Position numbers and translations under genes: made by a program | Shown: one piece after another, positions 9,127 to 17,905 of the stretch | Position numbering within the stretch: position 1 is the first letter of the stretch | How the letters are laid out: each line of letters opens with the position of its first letter | The notes under the pieces: generated by a model | The model's database searches: none | Seen by the model: only the letters and a program-made list of their open reading frames with translations | Told to the model about the DNA's origin: nothing | Assembly (NCBI GenBank): GCA_965213905.1 | Contig: OZ243922.1 | Coordinates: forward strand, 806,001-870,000 | Direction: 5' to 3' | Origin: SIRX01 sp965213905 | GTDB taxonomy: Bacteria; Actinomycetota; Rubrobacteria; Rubrobacterales; Rubrobacteraceae | Length of the DNA stretch: 64,000 nt

Positions 9127-9811
9127 GTGGACACAAAGACCCGCAAAGTACAGAACTTCATCGGAGGGGGCACGTAGACCCCGCCGAAGGCCGGACCTAC
9201 GACCTGATCAACCCATCCACCGGAGAAATTTTCTTCCAAGCCGCGCTCTCCGGCGCGGAAGACGTAGACCAGGCTTTCGAGGTGGCCGAGAAAGCGTTCG
9301 AGGCTTGGCGCGACACCACCCCGTCCGAGCGCCAACTCACGCTGCTCAGGATCGCCGACGCCATCGAGAAGCGGGCCGAGGAAATAGTGTGGGCCGAATC
9401 CGAGAACACCGGAAAACCCCTCGGGCTTACGATGGAAGAGGAGATACCGGCCGCCGCCGACCAGATCCGCTTTTTCGCCGGCGCCGCCCGCTGCCTGGAG
9501 GGCAAGTCCGCCGGTGAATACCCGGCCCCGTCATCACCGTCCAGCAATTCTCTGAAGAAGACGAGGCGGTCCGGTGGGCCAACGGGGTGAAGTACGGTCT
9601 AGCTTCCAGCGTGTTCACGAAGGATCACGGCCGGGCCATGCGGGTCAGCCGGCGGCTGGATTTCGGGTGCGTCTGGATCAACACGCACATCCCGCTCGTC
9701 GCCGAGATGTCCCACGGCGGCTTCAAGCACTCCGGCCACGGCAAGGACCTCTCCATGTACGGCCTCGAAGACTACACCCGCATAAAGCACGTCATGACGA
9801 ACCTGGGCTAG
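9127..9811 (+). pseudogene. Aldehyde dehydrogenase (aminobutyraldehyde-type) remnant with frameshift and large internal deletion
   Basis: Three reading-frame segments belong to one aldehyde dehydrogenase. Segment 1 (GTG 9127, ribosome site AAAGGAG 9113-9119) reads to FIGG; one base is missing near 9165-9170. Segment 2 (9171-9521) continues HVDPAEG to AGEY. Segment 3 (9524-9811) resumes at GPVITVQQF and ends DYTRIKHVMTNLG. Family members are about 475 residues; only about 227 are represented, so roughly 250 codons are gone, including the catalytic Cys and the general-base Glu. The C-terminal wording resembles gamma-aminobutyraldehyde dehydrogenases, which would turn the oxidase product into GABA. 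Clearly non-functional. Confidence 0.93.
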
Positions 9812-9848
9812 ATACGCTTTGGTCGGCACAAGGGCAGAACATTCCAGA

Positions 9849-10151
9849 ATGGGAGTAGTTTCGTTCTTTCTGGCCCTAATTTCAGGCTCGCTTTTCGTGT
9901 TGCTTATCTTGCTGATACCGCTCTTCGAGGACGTAGTCGCCCCGGAGATGGATGCGCCGGGGCTTGGCCTACTCGTTATAATGCTGGCGTTCTTAACCGC
10001 ACTGTCGCAAATCGCGGCGTTAGGGCTCGGGATCGCGGGAGCGTTTCAGCGACAGCACAAAAAGTTGTTCGCGTTCGCAGGGATAGCGATCAGTGTTGCG
10101 GTGTTGGTGTTTGCTTACGTCCAGGACGTAATACTACCGGTCTGGATGTGA
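9849..10151 (+). CDS. Small integral membrane protein, unknown function
   Basis: About 100 residues with three hydrophobic segments: an N-terminal one (VVSFFLALISGSLFVLLILLI region), one around GLGLLVIMLAFLTAL and one near the C-terminus (FAGIAISVAVLVFAYV). A conserved-looking acidic stretch (FEDVVAPEMDAPG) follows the first. The ATG at 9849 gives a start directly before the first membrane segment; an in-frame upstream start at 9819 adds ten polar residues. I do not recognise a family. It follows the broken aldehyde dehydrogenase on the same strand. Confidence 0.6.
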   Translation: MGVVSFFLALISGSLFVLLILLIPLFEDVVAPEMDAPGLGLLVIMLAFLTALSQIAALGLGIAGAFQRQHKKLFAFAGIAISVAVLVFAYVQDVILPVWM

Positions 10152-10226
10152 TCTCTTCTTTGCCCGCCTTTACCCGGCGGCCGGCGACAGCGGCAAACTC
10201 CGGCTTGAAGCTAACTTCTTCGTGGG

Positions 10227-11132
10227 TCAGCCGGGGTAGTTCTCCCGCACGATCAGTACCGGACAGGGGGCGTGGCGGACGACGTTTTCGGGAACGCTGC
10301 CGAGCAGGGCGCGTTCCAGGGCGCCGAAGCTGCGGCTCCCGATTATGATGGCGCCGGCGTCTAGCCTTTCGGCGAGGTTGACGATTTCCCGCGAGGGGTC
10401 TCCGGCGCGTAGGTACGGCTTCGTCACCACACCTCCGGCCTCCTCTACCTGGCCCACCTGTTTTTCGAGCCTTTGACGCCCCTCGCGCTCGACGTTCTCC
10501 GGCAGCGTGTCGTCGTAGTCGATGTCTTCGGTACGAACATCCGGCATCGTGAATACGCTCGGCACGACCTCTACGTGGACCAGGTGAAGGTCGGAACCCA
10601 GCTTCTCCGAAAACTCGGCGGCCACCCTGGCCGCCGTTTCGGACCTCGTAGAGCCGTCGGTCGCGAGCAACACCCGGGACGGGAGACGTTCTTCTCCCGC
10701 GCCGCCGCGCACCACGTAGACCGGGCACTGGGCGTAGCGCACGACCATCTCCGAAACGCTACCCATGAGAAAACGCCGAAAGGCGCTCAGGCCCTGGTTC
10801 CCGATCACTATGAGCCCGGCCTCCGTCTCTTCGCTGAGGCGCACGATCTGGTGCGCCGGACGCCCGAGGCGTAGGTGAGACTCCGTTACGTCGCCCCCGG
10901 CTTCCTCTATCTTTTCGACGTGTTCTTCGAGCCACCGCCGGGCGCGGGTCGCCTCCCCTTCCTCAGCCTCCCGTCCGGCATAGGAATGCGCCAGCACCGG
11001 CACCTCCTCGACGTGGACGACACCCATCTCGGAGTCGGTTTTGTCCGCCATCTCTATCGCCGTCCGGGTCGCCAAAACAGCCTCCGGCGACCCGTCGGTA
11101 GCCAGCAGGATCTTCGTCGGAAACATGCTCAT
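10227..11132 (-). CDS. Tandem universal stress protein (two UspA domains)
   Basis: 301 residues made of two Usp domains in tandem (about 1-145 and 155-300). Each starts with a nucleotide-fold strand (ILLATDGSPEA and VLLATDGSTRS) and ends with the ATP-binding signature: IGNQGLSAFRRFLMGSVSE then CPVYVV in the first, IGSRSFGALERALLGSVPEN then CPVLIV in the second. Usp proteins of this G-2X-G-9X-G(S/T) type bind ATP and support survival under stress. It stands alone on the minus strand, diverging from the NCS1 permease. No partner gene is adjacent to define a specific role. Confidence 0.92.
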   Translation of the reverse strand: MSMFPTKILLATDGSPEAVLATRTAIEMADKTDSEMGVVHVEEVPVLAHSYAGREAEEGEATRARRWLEEHVEKIEEAGGDVTESHLRLGRPAHQIVRLSEETEAGLIVIGNQGLSAFRRFLMGSVSEMVVRYAQCPVYVVRGGAGEERLPSRVLLATDGSTRSETAARVAAEFSEKLGSDLHLVHVEVVPSVFTMPDVRTEDIDYDDTLPENVEREGRQRLEKQVGQVEEAGGVVTKPYLRAGDPSREIVNLAERLDAGAIIIGSRSFGALERALLGSVPENVVRHAPCPVLIVRENYPG

Positions 11133-11312
11133 CCCAAAGCCTCCAATCTCTGTCGAGGACCATCATACTACCGGCTGAGCCCGGACGTTACACGTTCCCT
11201 CCCCCGATACGAAACCCGGACAGATTATCCCGGGATATATCAATGTCTACAGGCCGCCAAGATAACTTTGTCCCATCGGCCATATCGCCGTACTCACGCC
11301 TGGATTACAGTA

Positions 11313-11341
11313 TTGACTAAAGGTTACAGTAGCTGTATAAG
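11313..11341 (+). promoter_or_regulatory. Strong sigma-A-type promoter upstream of NCS1 permease
   Basis: TTGACT (11313-11318), 17-bp spacer, TATAAG (11336-11341), 35 bp before the permease ATG. Both hexamers match 5 of 6 consensus bases. The spacer and -10 overlap the sequence AAAGGTTACAGTAGCTGT (11319-11336), nearly repeated at 56830-56847 and partly in the promoter at 1552-1580. Confidence 0.65.
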
Positions 11342-11376
11342 ACCCATCCTACAGGGCGGTAAAAGGGAGGACTACT

Positions 11377-12741
11377 ATGTGGCGGAGGATTTTATCTAAG
11401 TTCGGCAACGACACCATAGATGAGTCTCCACAAGCGCACCGGACGATGGGTTTTGGCAATGCCGTTACCATGTGGCTCGGGGCGAACGTCGTGGTCACGA
11501 CCATCCTCACGGGGATGCTTTTGGTGCCGGATCTGCCGTATCTTACGGCGCTTTGGATAGTGTTGGCGGGGTCGGTGATCGGGGCTGTCGGGCTTGCTTT
11601 GGTCGGCAACATGGGCACCCGTACCGGGTTGCCGACGATGGTGCTCTCGCGGGGGGCTTTCGGCATTCGAGGCAGCAACTTGCCGGCGGCGGTCAACCTC
11701 GTGGTGCTGGTGGGCTGGAGCTGGGTGCAGGCCCTCCTGGCCGGCATGAGCATGAACTACGCGGTGAACGAAACGTTCGGTTATTCTAACCTGCCGCTGT
11801 TTACGATCTTATGCGAAGTCGTCGTGGTGCTCATCGTGCTCCGGGGGCACGTCGGCATCGAACGCATGGAGTTTTTGGTGGCGACCTCTATGCTGATCCT
11901 GGCGGGGGTAGTCTTCTACAAGCTTTTTACCGAGTTCAGCGTCGGAAACCTGCTGACGATGGAGATAGACAAACGGAACGGTATCACGGCGGCCATCGCC
12001 TTCGACATCGTGGTGGCGACGGCTTTTTCGTGGTACGTGCTCGCGGCGGACTTCAACCGCCACGCCAAGAGCCAGGCCGGCGGCATGGGCGGAACCATGA
12101 TCGGCTACGTCGTGGCGACCCTCGTGGCGATGGGCCTCGGGGCGACGGTCTCCGGCTTCTCCATCCTGAACGGGATGCAGCAGACCTTCGACCCGACCCG
12201 GCTTCTGGCGGGCTTCGGTTTCGGCATCCCGGCGGCGCTGGTGATCTTCCTCTCGGTTATGACGACGAACGTGATGGCGGTCTACGGGGCCGTTATGAGT
12301 TATTTGAACATCCGGCCGCAGGATGCGTTCTGGAAGCCGGCGCTCGCCATCGGGGTCATCACGGTCATAGGGGCGCTCTGGACGGGTATTCTAGACCAGT
12401 TTCAGAACTTCCTGCTCCTGATCGGGACGCTCTTTATTCCGGTGTTCGCGATCATGCTGGCCGATTACTGGATCGTGAAGCGCGGTAATTACGCCGCCGC
12501 CGAGGTACTCAAACGTAGTGGCGGCGAGTACTGGTACACGGGCGGGTACAACGTGGCGGCCTGGGTCGCCTACCTCACCGGGGCCGGGGCGGCGTTCTAC
12601 TGGACCCAGATCAGCCCGCTCTCTTTCGGCGCCACCTTGCCGAGCTTCGTCCTCACCTTCGTGCTATACCTGATCGTGCGAGGCCTGCTAAACCGTCTCG
12701 CCCTACGCTCACCGGCCCCGACCAGCGGCTTCCGCCGGTGA
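11377..12741 (+). CDS. NCS1-family nucleobase/hydantoin cation symporter
   Basis: 454-residue permease with about twelve membrane segments, matching the nucleobase:cation symporter-1 family (cytosine, allantoin, hydantoin or pyridoxine uptake). Typical features are the N-terminal polar stretch with PQAHRTMGFGNAVTMWLG, the segment GNMGTRTGLPTMVLSRGAFG between early helices and a helix-8-like region with conserved Asn (TTNVMAVYGAVMSYLN). The ATG has a GGGAGGA ribosome site just upstream. Its stop overlaps the next gene's GTG by four bases, so transporter and cyclase-family hydrolase are translated together; the imported compound is probably the source of the hydrolase substrate. Confidence 0.88.
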   Translation: MWRRILSKFGNDTIDESPQAHRTMGFGNAVTMWLGANVVVTTILTGMLLVPDLPYLTALWIVLAGSVIGAVGLALVGNMGTRTGLPTMVLSRGAFGIRGSNLPAAVNLVVLVGWSWVQALLAGMSMNYAVNETFGYSNLPLFTILCEVVVVLIVLRGHVGIERMEFLVATSMLILAGVVFYKLFTEFSVGNLLTMEIDKRNGITAAIAFDIVVATAFSWYVLAADFNRHAKSQAGGMGGTMIGYVVATLVAMGLGATVSGFSILNGMQQTFDPTRLLAGFGFGIPAALVIFLSVMTTNVMAVYGAVMSYLNIRPQDAFWKPALAIGVITVIGALWTGILDQFQNFLLLIGTLFIPVFAIMLADYWIVKRGNYAAAEVLKRSGGEYWYTGGYNVAAWVAYLTGAGAAFYWTQISPLSFGATLPSFVLTFVLYLIVRGLLNRLALRSPAPTSGFRR

Positions 12742-13406
12742 GGGTCAGCCGCGTCGCGGACCTCTCCCATCGGGTTAACGAAAACACCCAAACCTTCCCC
12801 GGCGACCCGGTTCCCTGCTTCAAGCCCGCGGCCACCATAGAAAGAGCCGGCATGAACGTCCTCAGCCTGCACCTCGGCTCCCACTCCGGCACCCACGTAG
12901 ACGCCCCCTACCACTTCGTAGAAAACGGGGCCCGCATAGACGAGATGGACCCGGGGCTTTTCGTGGGCCCGGCCGTATTTATGGACGTGCGCGGCAAGAA
13001 ACCGCGAGGGCGCATCACGGTAGACGACTTGCAACCCTACGAAGGTTCGCTTTCCGGAGGCACCATCGCGGTGGTGTGGACCGGGTGGGACGAACATTAC
13101 GGGACGCCCGAATACTACGATCACCCGTTCCTCGACCGTCGTGCGGCGCAGCTCTTGCTGGATAGTGGCGTCAGGACCGTCGCCATAGACGTCCTGAGCG
13201 TGGACGAAACCGTACTCGAAGGAGCACACCCGGAAGGCTACCCGGTTCACGAACTCCTCTGTGGGGCGGGTTGCGTTATCGCCGAAAACCTCACCGGCAT
13301 CGGGGCTGTGGACTTTCCAAACCCCCTGCTGAGCCTGTTGCCCGTAAAGCTCGGCGGCTCGGACGGGGCGCCGGTAAGGGCTGTTGCGATGGAGGTTCTT
13401 GGCTAA
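12738..13406 (+). CDS. Cyclase-family metal hydrolase (kynurenine formamidase-like)
   Basis: 222 residues of the cyclase/KynB-like family (metal-dependent amidohydrolases that open formamides or cyclic amides). The defining motif HSGTHVDAPYHF lies near residue 52 and supplies metal ligands; a second conserved part is IDVLSVDETV. The GTG start overlaps the NCS1 permease stop (GTGA), a classic coupling. With an NCS1 transporter, the likely substrate is a cyclic amide or ureide rather than N-formylkynurenine, but that is inference. A second, longer member of the family is at 49634-50437. Confidence 0.85.
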   Translation: MRVSRVADLSHRVNENTQTFPGDPVPCFKPAATIERAGMNVLSLHLGSHSGTHVDAPYHFVENGARIDEMDPGLFVGPAVFMDVRGKKPRGRITVDDLQPYEGSLSGGTIAVVWTGWDEHYGTPEYYDHPFLDRRAAQLLLDSGVRTVAIDVLSVDETVLEGAHPEGYPVHELLCGAGCVIAENLTGIGAVDFPNPLLSLLPVKLGGSDGAPVRAVAMEVLG

Positions 13407-13436
13407 GAGCCTGCCGGGAGGCCGCTAAGAGCCCCG

Positions 13437-15590
13437 CTAAGAGCCCGAAACTTTTAGCACCAGGATCGCCACGTCGTCACCCGGGTTGCCGCCACGGTGT
13501 TCGAGAACGGCGCCTTTCAGGCGTCCGGCGGCCGCGGCGGCGTCGAGGCCGGCGCAGTTGATAACCAGGTCTTTCAAGCGGTCCTCGCCGAAGAAGGTCC
13601 CGTCGGACGAACGGGCCTCCGTTACGCCGTCGGTGTACAAGAACAGGGTGTCTCCGGGTTCGAGGCTAATGACCAGGTCTTGCAGGTCCAGCTTCTCGAA
13701 GACGCCTATGGCCCGGCCCGGTTCTCCCAGCTCTTCTACCGGGCCGTCGGCGCGCAGCAGCAACGGCGGCGGGTGCCCACCCCGGGCGAGGGTTAGCTTG
13801 ACGGTCTTTCCGCCGCGTTCTTCCGGTTCGAGTCGGGCGCAAACCGCGGTGCAGAACTGGTTACCCGATTCCTGGCGCAGCATCGCCCCGTTCAGCGCGG
13901 AGAGGATCATGGAGGGTTTGTCCCCCCGGAAGGCCACGGCCCGGAGGGCGTACAGGATGAGGGCCGTGGACGTGGCGGCCCGGGCGCCCTTTCCGCTGAC
14001 GTCTCCGAGCAAGCACAACCAGCCATCGTAGTGGGTATCTATAAGGTCGTAGAAGTCTCCCCCCACCTCGCTCTCCCGGCCGACCGACAGGTATTCCAGG
14101 CCGACCTCCACGCCGGGTATCTCCGGCAGGTCCTTTAGCAAGAGCCCCCCCTGAAGCGTCCGCGCCACGTGATCCTGCTCCCGGTAGAGACGGGCGCTCT
14201 CCAAGGCCAGGCCGCACCGGCTAGCCAGGTCTTCGGCCAGGGAAAGGTCTTCTTTCTCGTAACGCCTCTCGGGGTCGGAGGAGATCAGGGTAACGGCCCC
14301 TAAAGTCCGCCCCCGGGCGATGAGCGGCACAACCATGCAAGAGTACATCCGGAACTCCAGCAGCGTTTCCAAACCCTCCCCGTTCTGTTCTGTATCCAGG
14401 CTCGGGGCCAAAAACGACTGTCCGGAGGCGAGAACCCTGGAGACTTCGGCGGTACACAGGATGCTGTTGCGGGATTGGTTGTCCAGTTCGTGCAGGACGT
14501 GCTCTTTACCGGGGTCGGAGCCGGCCCGGGCCACCCGGCTTACGGAGCCGTCCTCGTCTATCACGTCTACCAAGCACCAGTCGGCCAGGTTCGGCACGAA
14601 GACGCCCGTGATCCGCCCCAGGGTCGCGTCGTAGTCGAGCGACTTGGAGAGCACCGAGGTCGCTTCTTCCAGGACGAACATCCGCCGGGTTGCGCGCTCG
14701 GCCCACCCTCGCGCCTGCCGTTCCCGTTCGAGCAGCGCGCTTCGCTCTTCTTCGGCCTTTTTACGGCCGGTTATGTCCTGGATGATTCCGATGGCCCGCT
14801 CGGGGGAACCGCCCGGCCCCCGATAGACGCGCCCTTTCTCCGCGACCCAGCGTAGCCCGCCGTCCGGTAGAATTACCCGGTACTCCGTCTCGTGCGAGTC
14901 TTCTTCCCGGATCGCGTTTTCTTGGGCCCTTACCAGGTACTCGCGGTCTTCGGGATGCACCCTCACGAGCAACTCTTCCCGGGTCGGGTGCGTCCGGCCG
15001 GGGGCCAGGCCGAAGATCTCCGCAAACTCCTCGAAGCAGGTAAGCTCGCCCGCCCCGGCTTCTAACGCCCCGGCTTCTAACGCCCCGGCTTCCCACTCGC
15101 AGAGCCCCACACGCCCGGCGCCCATCGCCAGCTTCAGTCGCTCCTCGCTCTTTCGCAGCGCGTCTTCGAAGCGTCGGCGTCCGGTAACGTCGTTTTGTAC
15201 CCCGATAAAGTGGGTGAGCCGTCCGGTCTCGTCGCGGACGGGGGAGATGTGCAGCTCGTTCCAAAACAGCGTACCGTCTTTGCGGTAGTTCCTCAGCACC
15301 GTGTGGCAGCCTTCTCCCTCCCGGATCCTCTTCCGCATGCGCCCTATCTCCGGTTGCCCCGAGTCATCTCCCTGCAAAAAGCGGCAGTTGCGGCCCAAGA
15401 CCTCTCCGGCGGTGTAGCCGGTTATCTTTTCGAAAGCCGAGTTGACGTACACGATGGGATGGTCCGGGGCGCCCGGGTCCGTAACCACGACCCCGCTGGA
15501 GCTGGCGTCGAGAAGGCGATCCAGGAGCGGCGACAACTCTTCCGGTATCCGGCGGCAACCGTCAGCCTGGGTTCTGGAAAAACGTTCCAC
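13437..15590 (-). CDS. LOV-PAS-GAF-PP2C (SpoIIE-type) phosphatase, probable blue-light receptor
   Basis: 717 residues. Residues ~25-140 form a PAS domain with the LOV photochemical motif GRNCRFLQG (Cys69, codon at 15384-15386), the FMN-contact segments NYRKDGTLFWNELHI and FIGVQNDVT. A second PAS domain spans ~150-280, a GAF domain ~300-460 and a SpoIIE-like PP2C domain ~480-717 with metal Asp residues in GGDFYDL, GDVSGKG and YTDGVTEAR. Such proteins dephosphorylate anti-sigma-factor antagonists; here blue light or a GAF ligand would set activity. GTG start. A 15-bp repeat (three copies, around 15055-15095) encodes EAGAL repeats within the second PAS. It diverges from superoxide dismutase, fitting photo-oxidative stress control. 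Confidence 0.9.
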   Translation of the reverse strand: MERFSRTQADGCRRIPEELSPLLDRLLDASSSGVVVTDPGAPDHPIVYVNSAFEKITGYTAGEVLGRNCRFLQGDDSGQPEIGRMRKRIREGEGCHTVLRNYRKDGTLFWNELHISPVRDETGRLTHFIGVQNDVTGRRRFEDALRKSEERLKLAMGAGRVGLCEWEAGALEAGALEAGAGELTCFEEFAEIFGLAPGRTHPTREELLVRVHPEDREYLVRAQENAIREEDSHETEYRVILPDGGLRWVAEKGRVYRGPGGSPERAIGIIQDITGRKKAEEERSALLERERQARGWAERATRRMFVLEEATSVLSKSLDYDATLGRITGVFVPNLADWCLVDVIDEDGSVSRVARAGSDPGKEHVLHELDNQSRNSILCTAEVSRVLASGQSFLAPSLDTEQNGEGLETLLEFRMYSCMVVPLIARGRTLGAVTLISSDPERRYEKEDLSLAEDLASRCGLALESARLYREQDHVARTLQGGLLLKDLPEIPGVEVGLEYLSVGRESEVGGDFYDLIDTHYDGWLCLLGDVSGKGARAATSTALILYALRAVAFRGDKPSMILSALNGAMLRQESGNQFCTAVCARLEPEERGGKTVKLTLARGGHPPPLLLRADGPVEELGEPGRAIGVFEKLDLQDLVISLEPGDTLFLYTDGVTEARSSDGTFFGEDRLKDLVINCAGLDAAAAAGRLKGAVLEHRGGNPGDDVAILVLKVSGS

Positions 15591-15713
15591 GGGCCTATTC
15601 TACAAGCCGCCGTCCGGGTTGCGCCACACGTCGTGCAAAAGGCTGTAAATGGGTTAAAAACCCCGGTCCAGGGTATGTTAGAGTTCATAGCGAAGGCTAG
15701 AAAAGGAGATACG

Positions 15714-16340
15714 ATGGCATACGAACTACCGGACCTGCCGTACGGCTACGATGCCCTGGAGCCGCACATAGACGAAGAAACCATGCACCTCCACCACGAA
15801 AAGCACCACAACACCTACGTCACCAACCTGAACAACGCGCTAGAGCAGCACCCGGACGCCGACCCCGGCAGTATCGAGGAGCTTCTGGCTAACATAGACG
15901 ACGTTCCGGAAGACATAAGAAGGGCCGTTCGCAACAACGGCGGCGGGCACTCCAACCACTCCATGTTCTGGCAGATCATGGGCCCCGAGGGGCAGGGCGG
16001 CGGAAAGCCCACCGGAGACCTGGAAAACGCCATAGACGACGCCTTCGGTTCCTTCGACGACTTCAAAGAGAAGTGGGCCGCGGAGGCCGCCCCGGGCTCC
16101 GTGTTCGGCTCCGGCTGGTGTTGGCTCGTAGTAGACCCGGGTGGTTCCGTGTCCATAGAGAAGACCCAAAACCAGGACTCGCCGCTTATGGAAGGCAAGC
16201 TGCCGGTGATCGGTCTGGACGTCTGGGAGCACGCCTACTACCTCAAGTACCAGAACCGGCGTCCCGAGTACATAAACGCCTGGTGGAACGTAGTGAATTG
16301 GGACGAGGCCGAGCGCCGCTACCAGGCCGCCACCTCCTAG
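15714..16340 (+). CDS. sodA: Superoxide dismutase, Mn/Fe type
   Basis: 208-residue cytoplasmic superoxide dismutase converting superoxide to oxygen and hydrogen peroxide. Metal ligands are visible: first His in LHHEKHHNTYV, second in GGGHSNHSMFW, then Asp and His in LDVWEHAYYLKYQ. The sequence around TQNQDSP supplies a Gln typical of Mn-dependent forms. The ATG at 15714 follows AAAGGAG (15702-15708); an open frame extends far upstream but without coding support because it overlaps the phosphatase on the other strand. A strong hairpin with six T follows the gene. Confidence 0.97.
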   Translation: MAYELPDLPYGYDALEPHIDEETMHLHHEKHHNTYVTNLNNALEQHPDADPGSIEELLANIDDVPEDIRRAVRNNGGGHSNHSMFWQIMGPEGQGGGKPTGDLENAIDDAFGSFDDFKEKWAAEAAPGSVFGSGWCWLVVDPGGSVSIEKTQNQDSPLMEGKLPVIGLDVWEHAYYLKYQNRRPEYINAWWNVVNWDEAERRYQAATS

Positions 16341-16372
16341 CCACCTTTCCGACTTTTTCGACCGGCACGACG

Positions 16373-16409
16373 CTCCGTTCCCGGATATTTTCCGGGGGCG
16401 GAGTTTTTT
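16373..16409 (+). terminator. Rho-independent terminator after superoxide dismutase
   Basis: Left arm 16373-16384, seven-base loop, right arm 16392-16403: twelve pairs including two G-U. It is followed directly by six T (16404-16409). Confidence 0.85.
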
Positions 16410-16517
16410 CGTACAGTGGCGGCGGGTGGCCCGGTGTAAGGTAACGTCTGCCGGCGATGTGGCGTCGGTGAGACCAGGAACAAACGAACCAGCAGAAAGC
16501 AGAAAGGAGCGTCCGTC

Positions 16518-17870
16518 GTGCGCTTGGTAATAATAGGTGGTGTGGCGGCGGGTACGAAAGCCGCCTCGCGGGCCCGCAGGGTGGACCCGGAAGCCGAGAT
16601 CACGCTTTATCAGGAGGAGCCGGAGGTTTCTATCTCTGAGTGCGGCCTGCCGTATTTTCTTTCCGGCACGGTGGGCGACCGCGACGACCTCGTCGCCCGT
16701 ACGCCGGAAGACTTCGCCGAGAAAGACGTACGGGTCCTCACCCGCCACCGCGTAGAAGGGGTGGACGCCGCGAACAAGAAGCTCACGGTCCGCAACCTGA
16801 AGACCGGCGAGCAATACGAAGACGCCTACGACCGGCTCATTATCTCGACCGGGGCACAGGCGGTCGTCCCCCCCATCCCCGGTGTAGAATTGGGTGGAAT
16901 CTTCAAACTCCACTTTCTGTCCGACGCGGACGAGATACTCGGCTACGTGCGGAAACATTCTCCGGAGAAAGCGACCATCGTCGGCGGCGGTTACATCGGG
17001 CTGGAGTTGGCCGAGAACTTGTGCGCCTCGGGGATGGAAGTCTCGATGGTGGAGGCCGCAGAGCAGGTCGCCATAGCCTACGGTAAAGAGGTCGCGGACC
17101 GAGTGTGCGCCCACCTGGCCGAAAAAGGGGTAAACCTCTACGCCGGCAACGAGGTCGAAGAGTTCGCCGGCGACGGCAACGTTCAGACCGTAAAGTTCGG
17201 GGATAAAGAGTTGGCGTCTGAGCTAGTAATCCTCGGCGTCGGCATAAAGCCGCGCGTAGACCTGGCCAAAGAAGCCGGGGTGGAGATCGGCCCTACCGGG
17301 TCCGTAAAGGTAGACGAAAACATGAAAACGAACCTGCCGGACGTGTGGGCCGCCGGAGACTGCGTGGAAACGACAAACCTCGCGAGCGGCGAACCCACTT
17401 GGGTCCCGCTCGGCGACACGGCGAACCAAATGGGCCGCGTCGCGGGCACTAACGCCGCCCTCGGGGACGGAGGAGAAGGTACGCTACAGTTTCCAGGTGT
17501 TTTGGGAACCGGCATCTTCAAGGTCTTCGATCTCGGCGTCGGCAAGACCGGCCTCTCTGAAAAAGAGGCGGAAGACGCCGGCTTCGAGGTCTTGAGCGCG
17601 GGAGTCGAGGCGCCTGACCGGGCCGGATATTATCCCGGCGTGGATAAGGTATTTCTAAAACTGATCGTGGACAAGGACAGCGAACGCCTGCTCGGGGCCG
17701 AAAGCGCGGGCTCTGGTGTGGACAAGCTCGTAGACATCTGCGCCACCGCCATCTGGGGCAGGCTGACGGTTCGGGATCTGGTAAACCTGGACCTGGCCTA
17801 CTCGCCGCCTTTCAGCCCGACCCTGAGCCCGGTAATACAGGCCGCCACCGTGCTGTCGGGGAAGTTGTAG
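16518..17870 (+). CDS. CoA-disulfide-reductase-like FAD/NAD(P) oxidoreductase
   Basis: 450-residue pyridine-nucleotide disulfide oxidoreductase with the single redox Cys in ISECGLPYF (Cys42), the hallmark of CoA-disulfide reductase, NADH oxidase and persulfide reductase rather than the two-Cys glutathione type. An FAD fold opens the protein (IIGGVAAGTKAA), an NAD fold is at TIVGGGYIGLELAE, the second FAD motif is VWAAGDCVE and a dimerisation domain closes it. GTG start 16518 has AAAGGAG at 16503-16509. Lying after superoxide dismutase, it probably maintains low-molecular-weight thiols. No rhodanese domain is fused. Exact substrate (CoA disulfide, persulfide or oxygen) is undecided. Confidence 0.85.
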   Translation: MRLVIIGGVAAGTKAASRARRVDPEAEITLYQEEPEVSISECGLPYFLSGTVGDRDDLVARTPEDFAEKDVRVLTRHRVEGVDAANKKLTVRNLKTGEQYEDAYDRLIISTGAQAVVPPIPGVELGGIFKLHFLSDADEILGYVRKHSPEKATIVGGGYIGLELAENLCASGMEVSMVEAAEQVAIAYGKEVADRVCAHLAEKGVNLYAGNEVEEFAGDGNVQTVKFGDKELASELVILGVGIKPRVDLAKEAGVEIGPTGSVKVDENMKTNLPDVWAAGDCVETTNLASGEPTWVPLGDTANQMGRVAGTNAALGDGGEGTLQFPGVLGTGIFKVFDLGVGKTGLSEKEAEDAGFEVLSAGVEAPDRAGYYPGVDKVFLKLIVDKDSERLLGAESAGSGVDKLVDICATAIWGRLTVRDLVNLDLAYSPPFSPTLSPVIQAATVLSGKL

Positions 17871-17905
17871 CCGCTAGGCCCGCCGCCTTCGGCCTTCGGC
17901 GTCTT

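Noticed and set aside
10473..11399. Plus-strand open frames across the universal stress protein gene
   Set aside because: They are shadows of the Usp coding frame and show no motifs.
15195..15713. N-terminal extension of superoxide dismutase
   Set aside because: The open frame upstream of 15714 lies antisense to the LOV phosphatase, and a clear ribosome site precedes ATG 15714.
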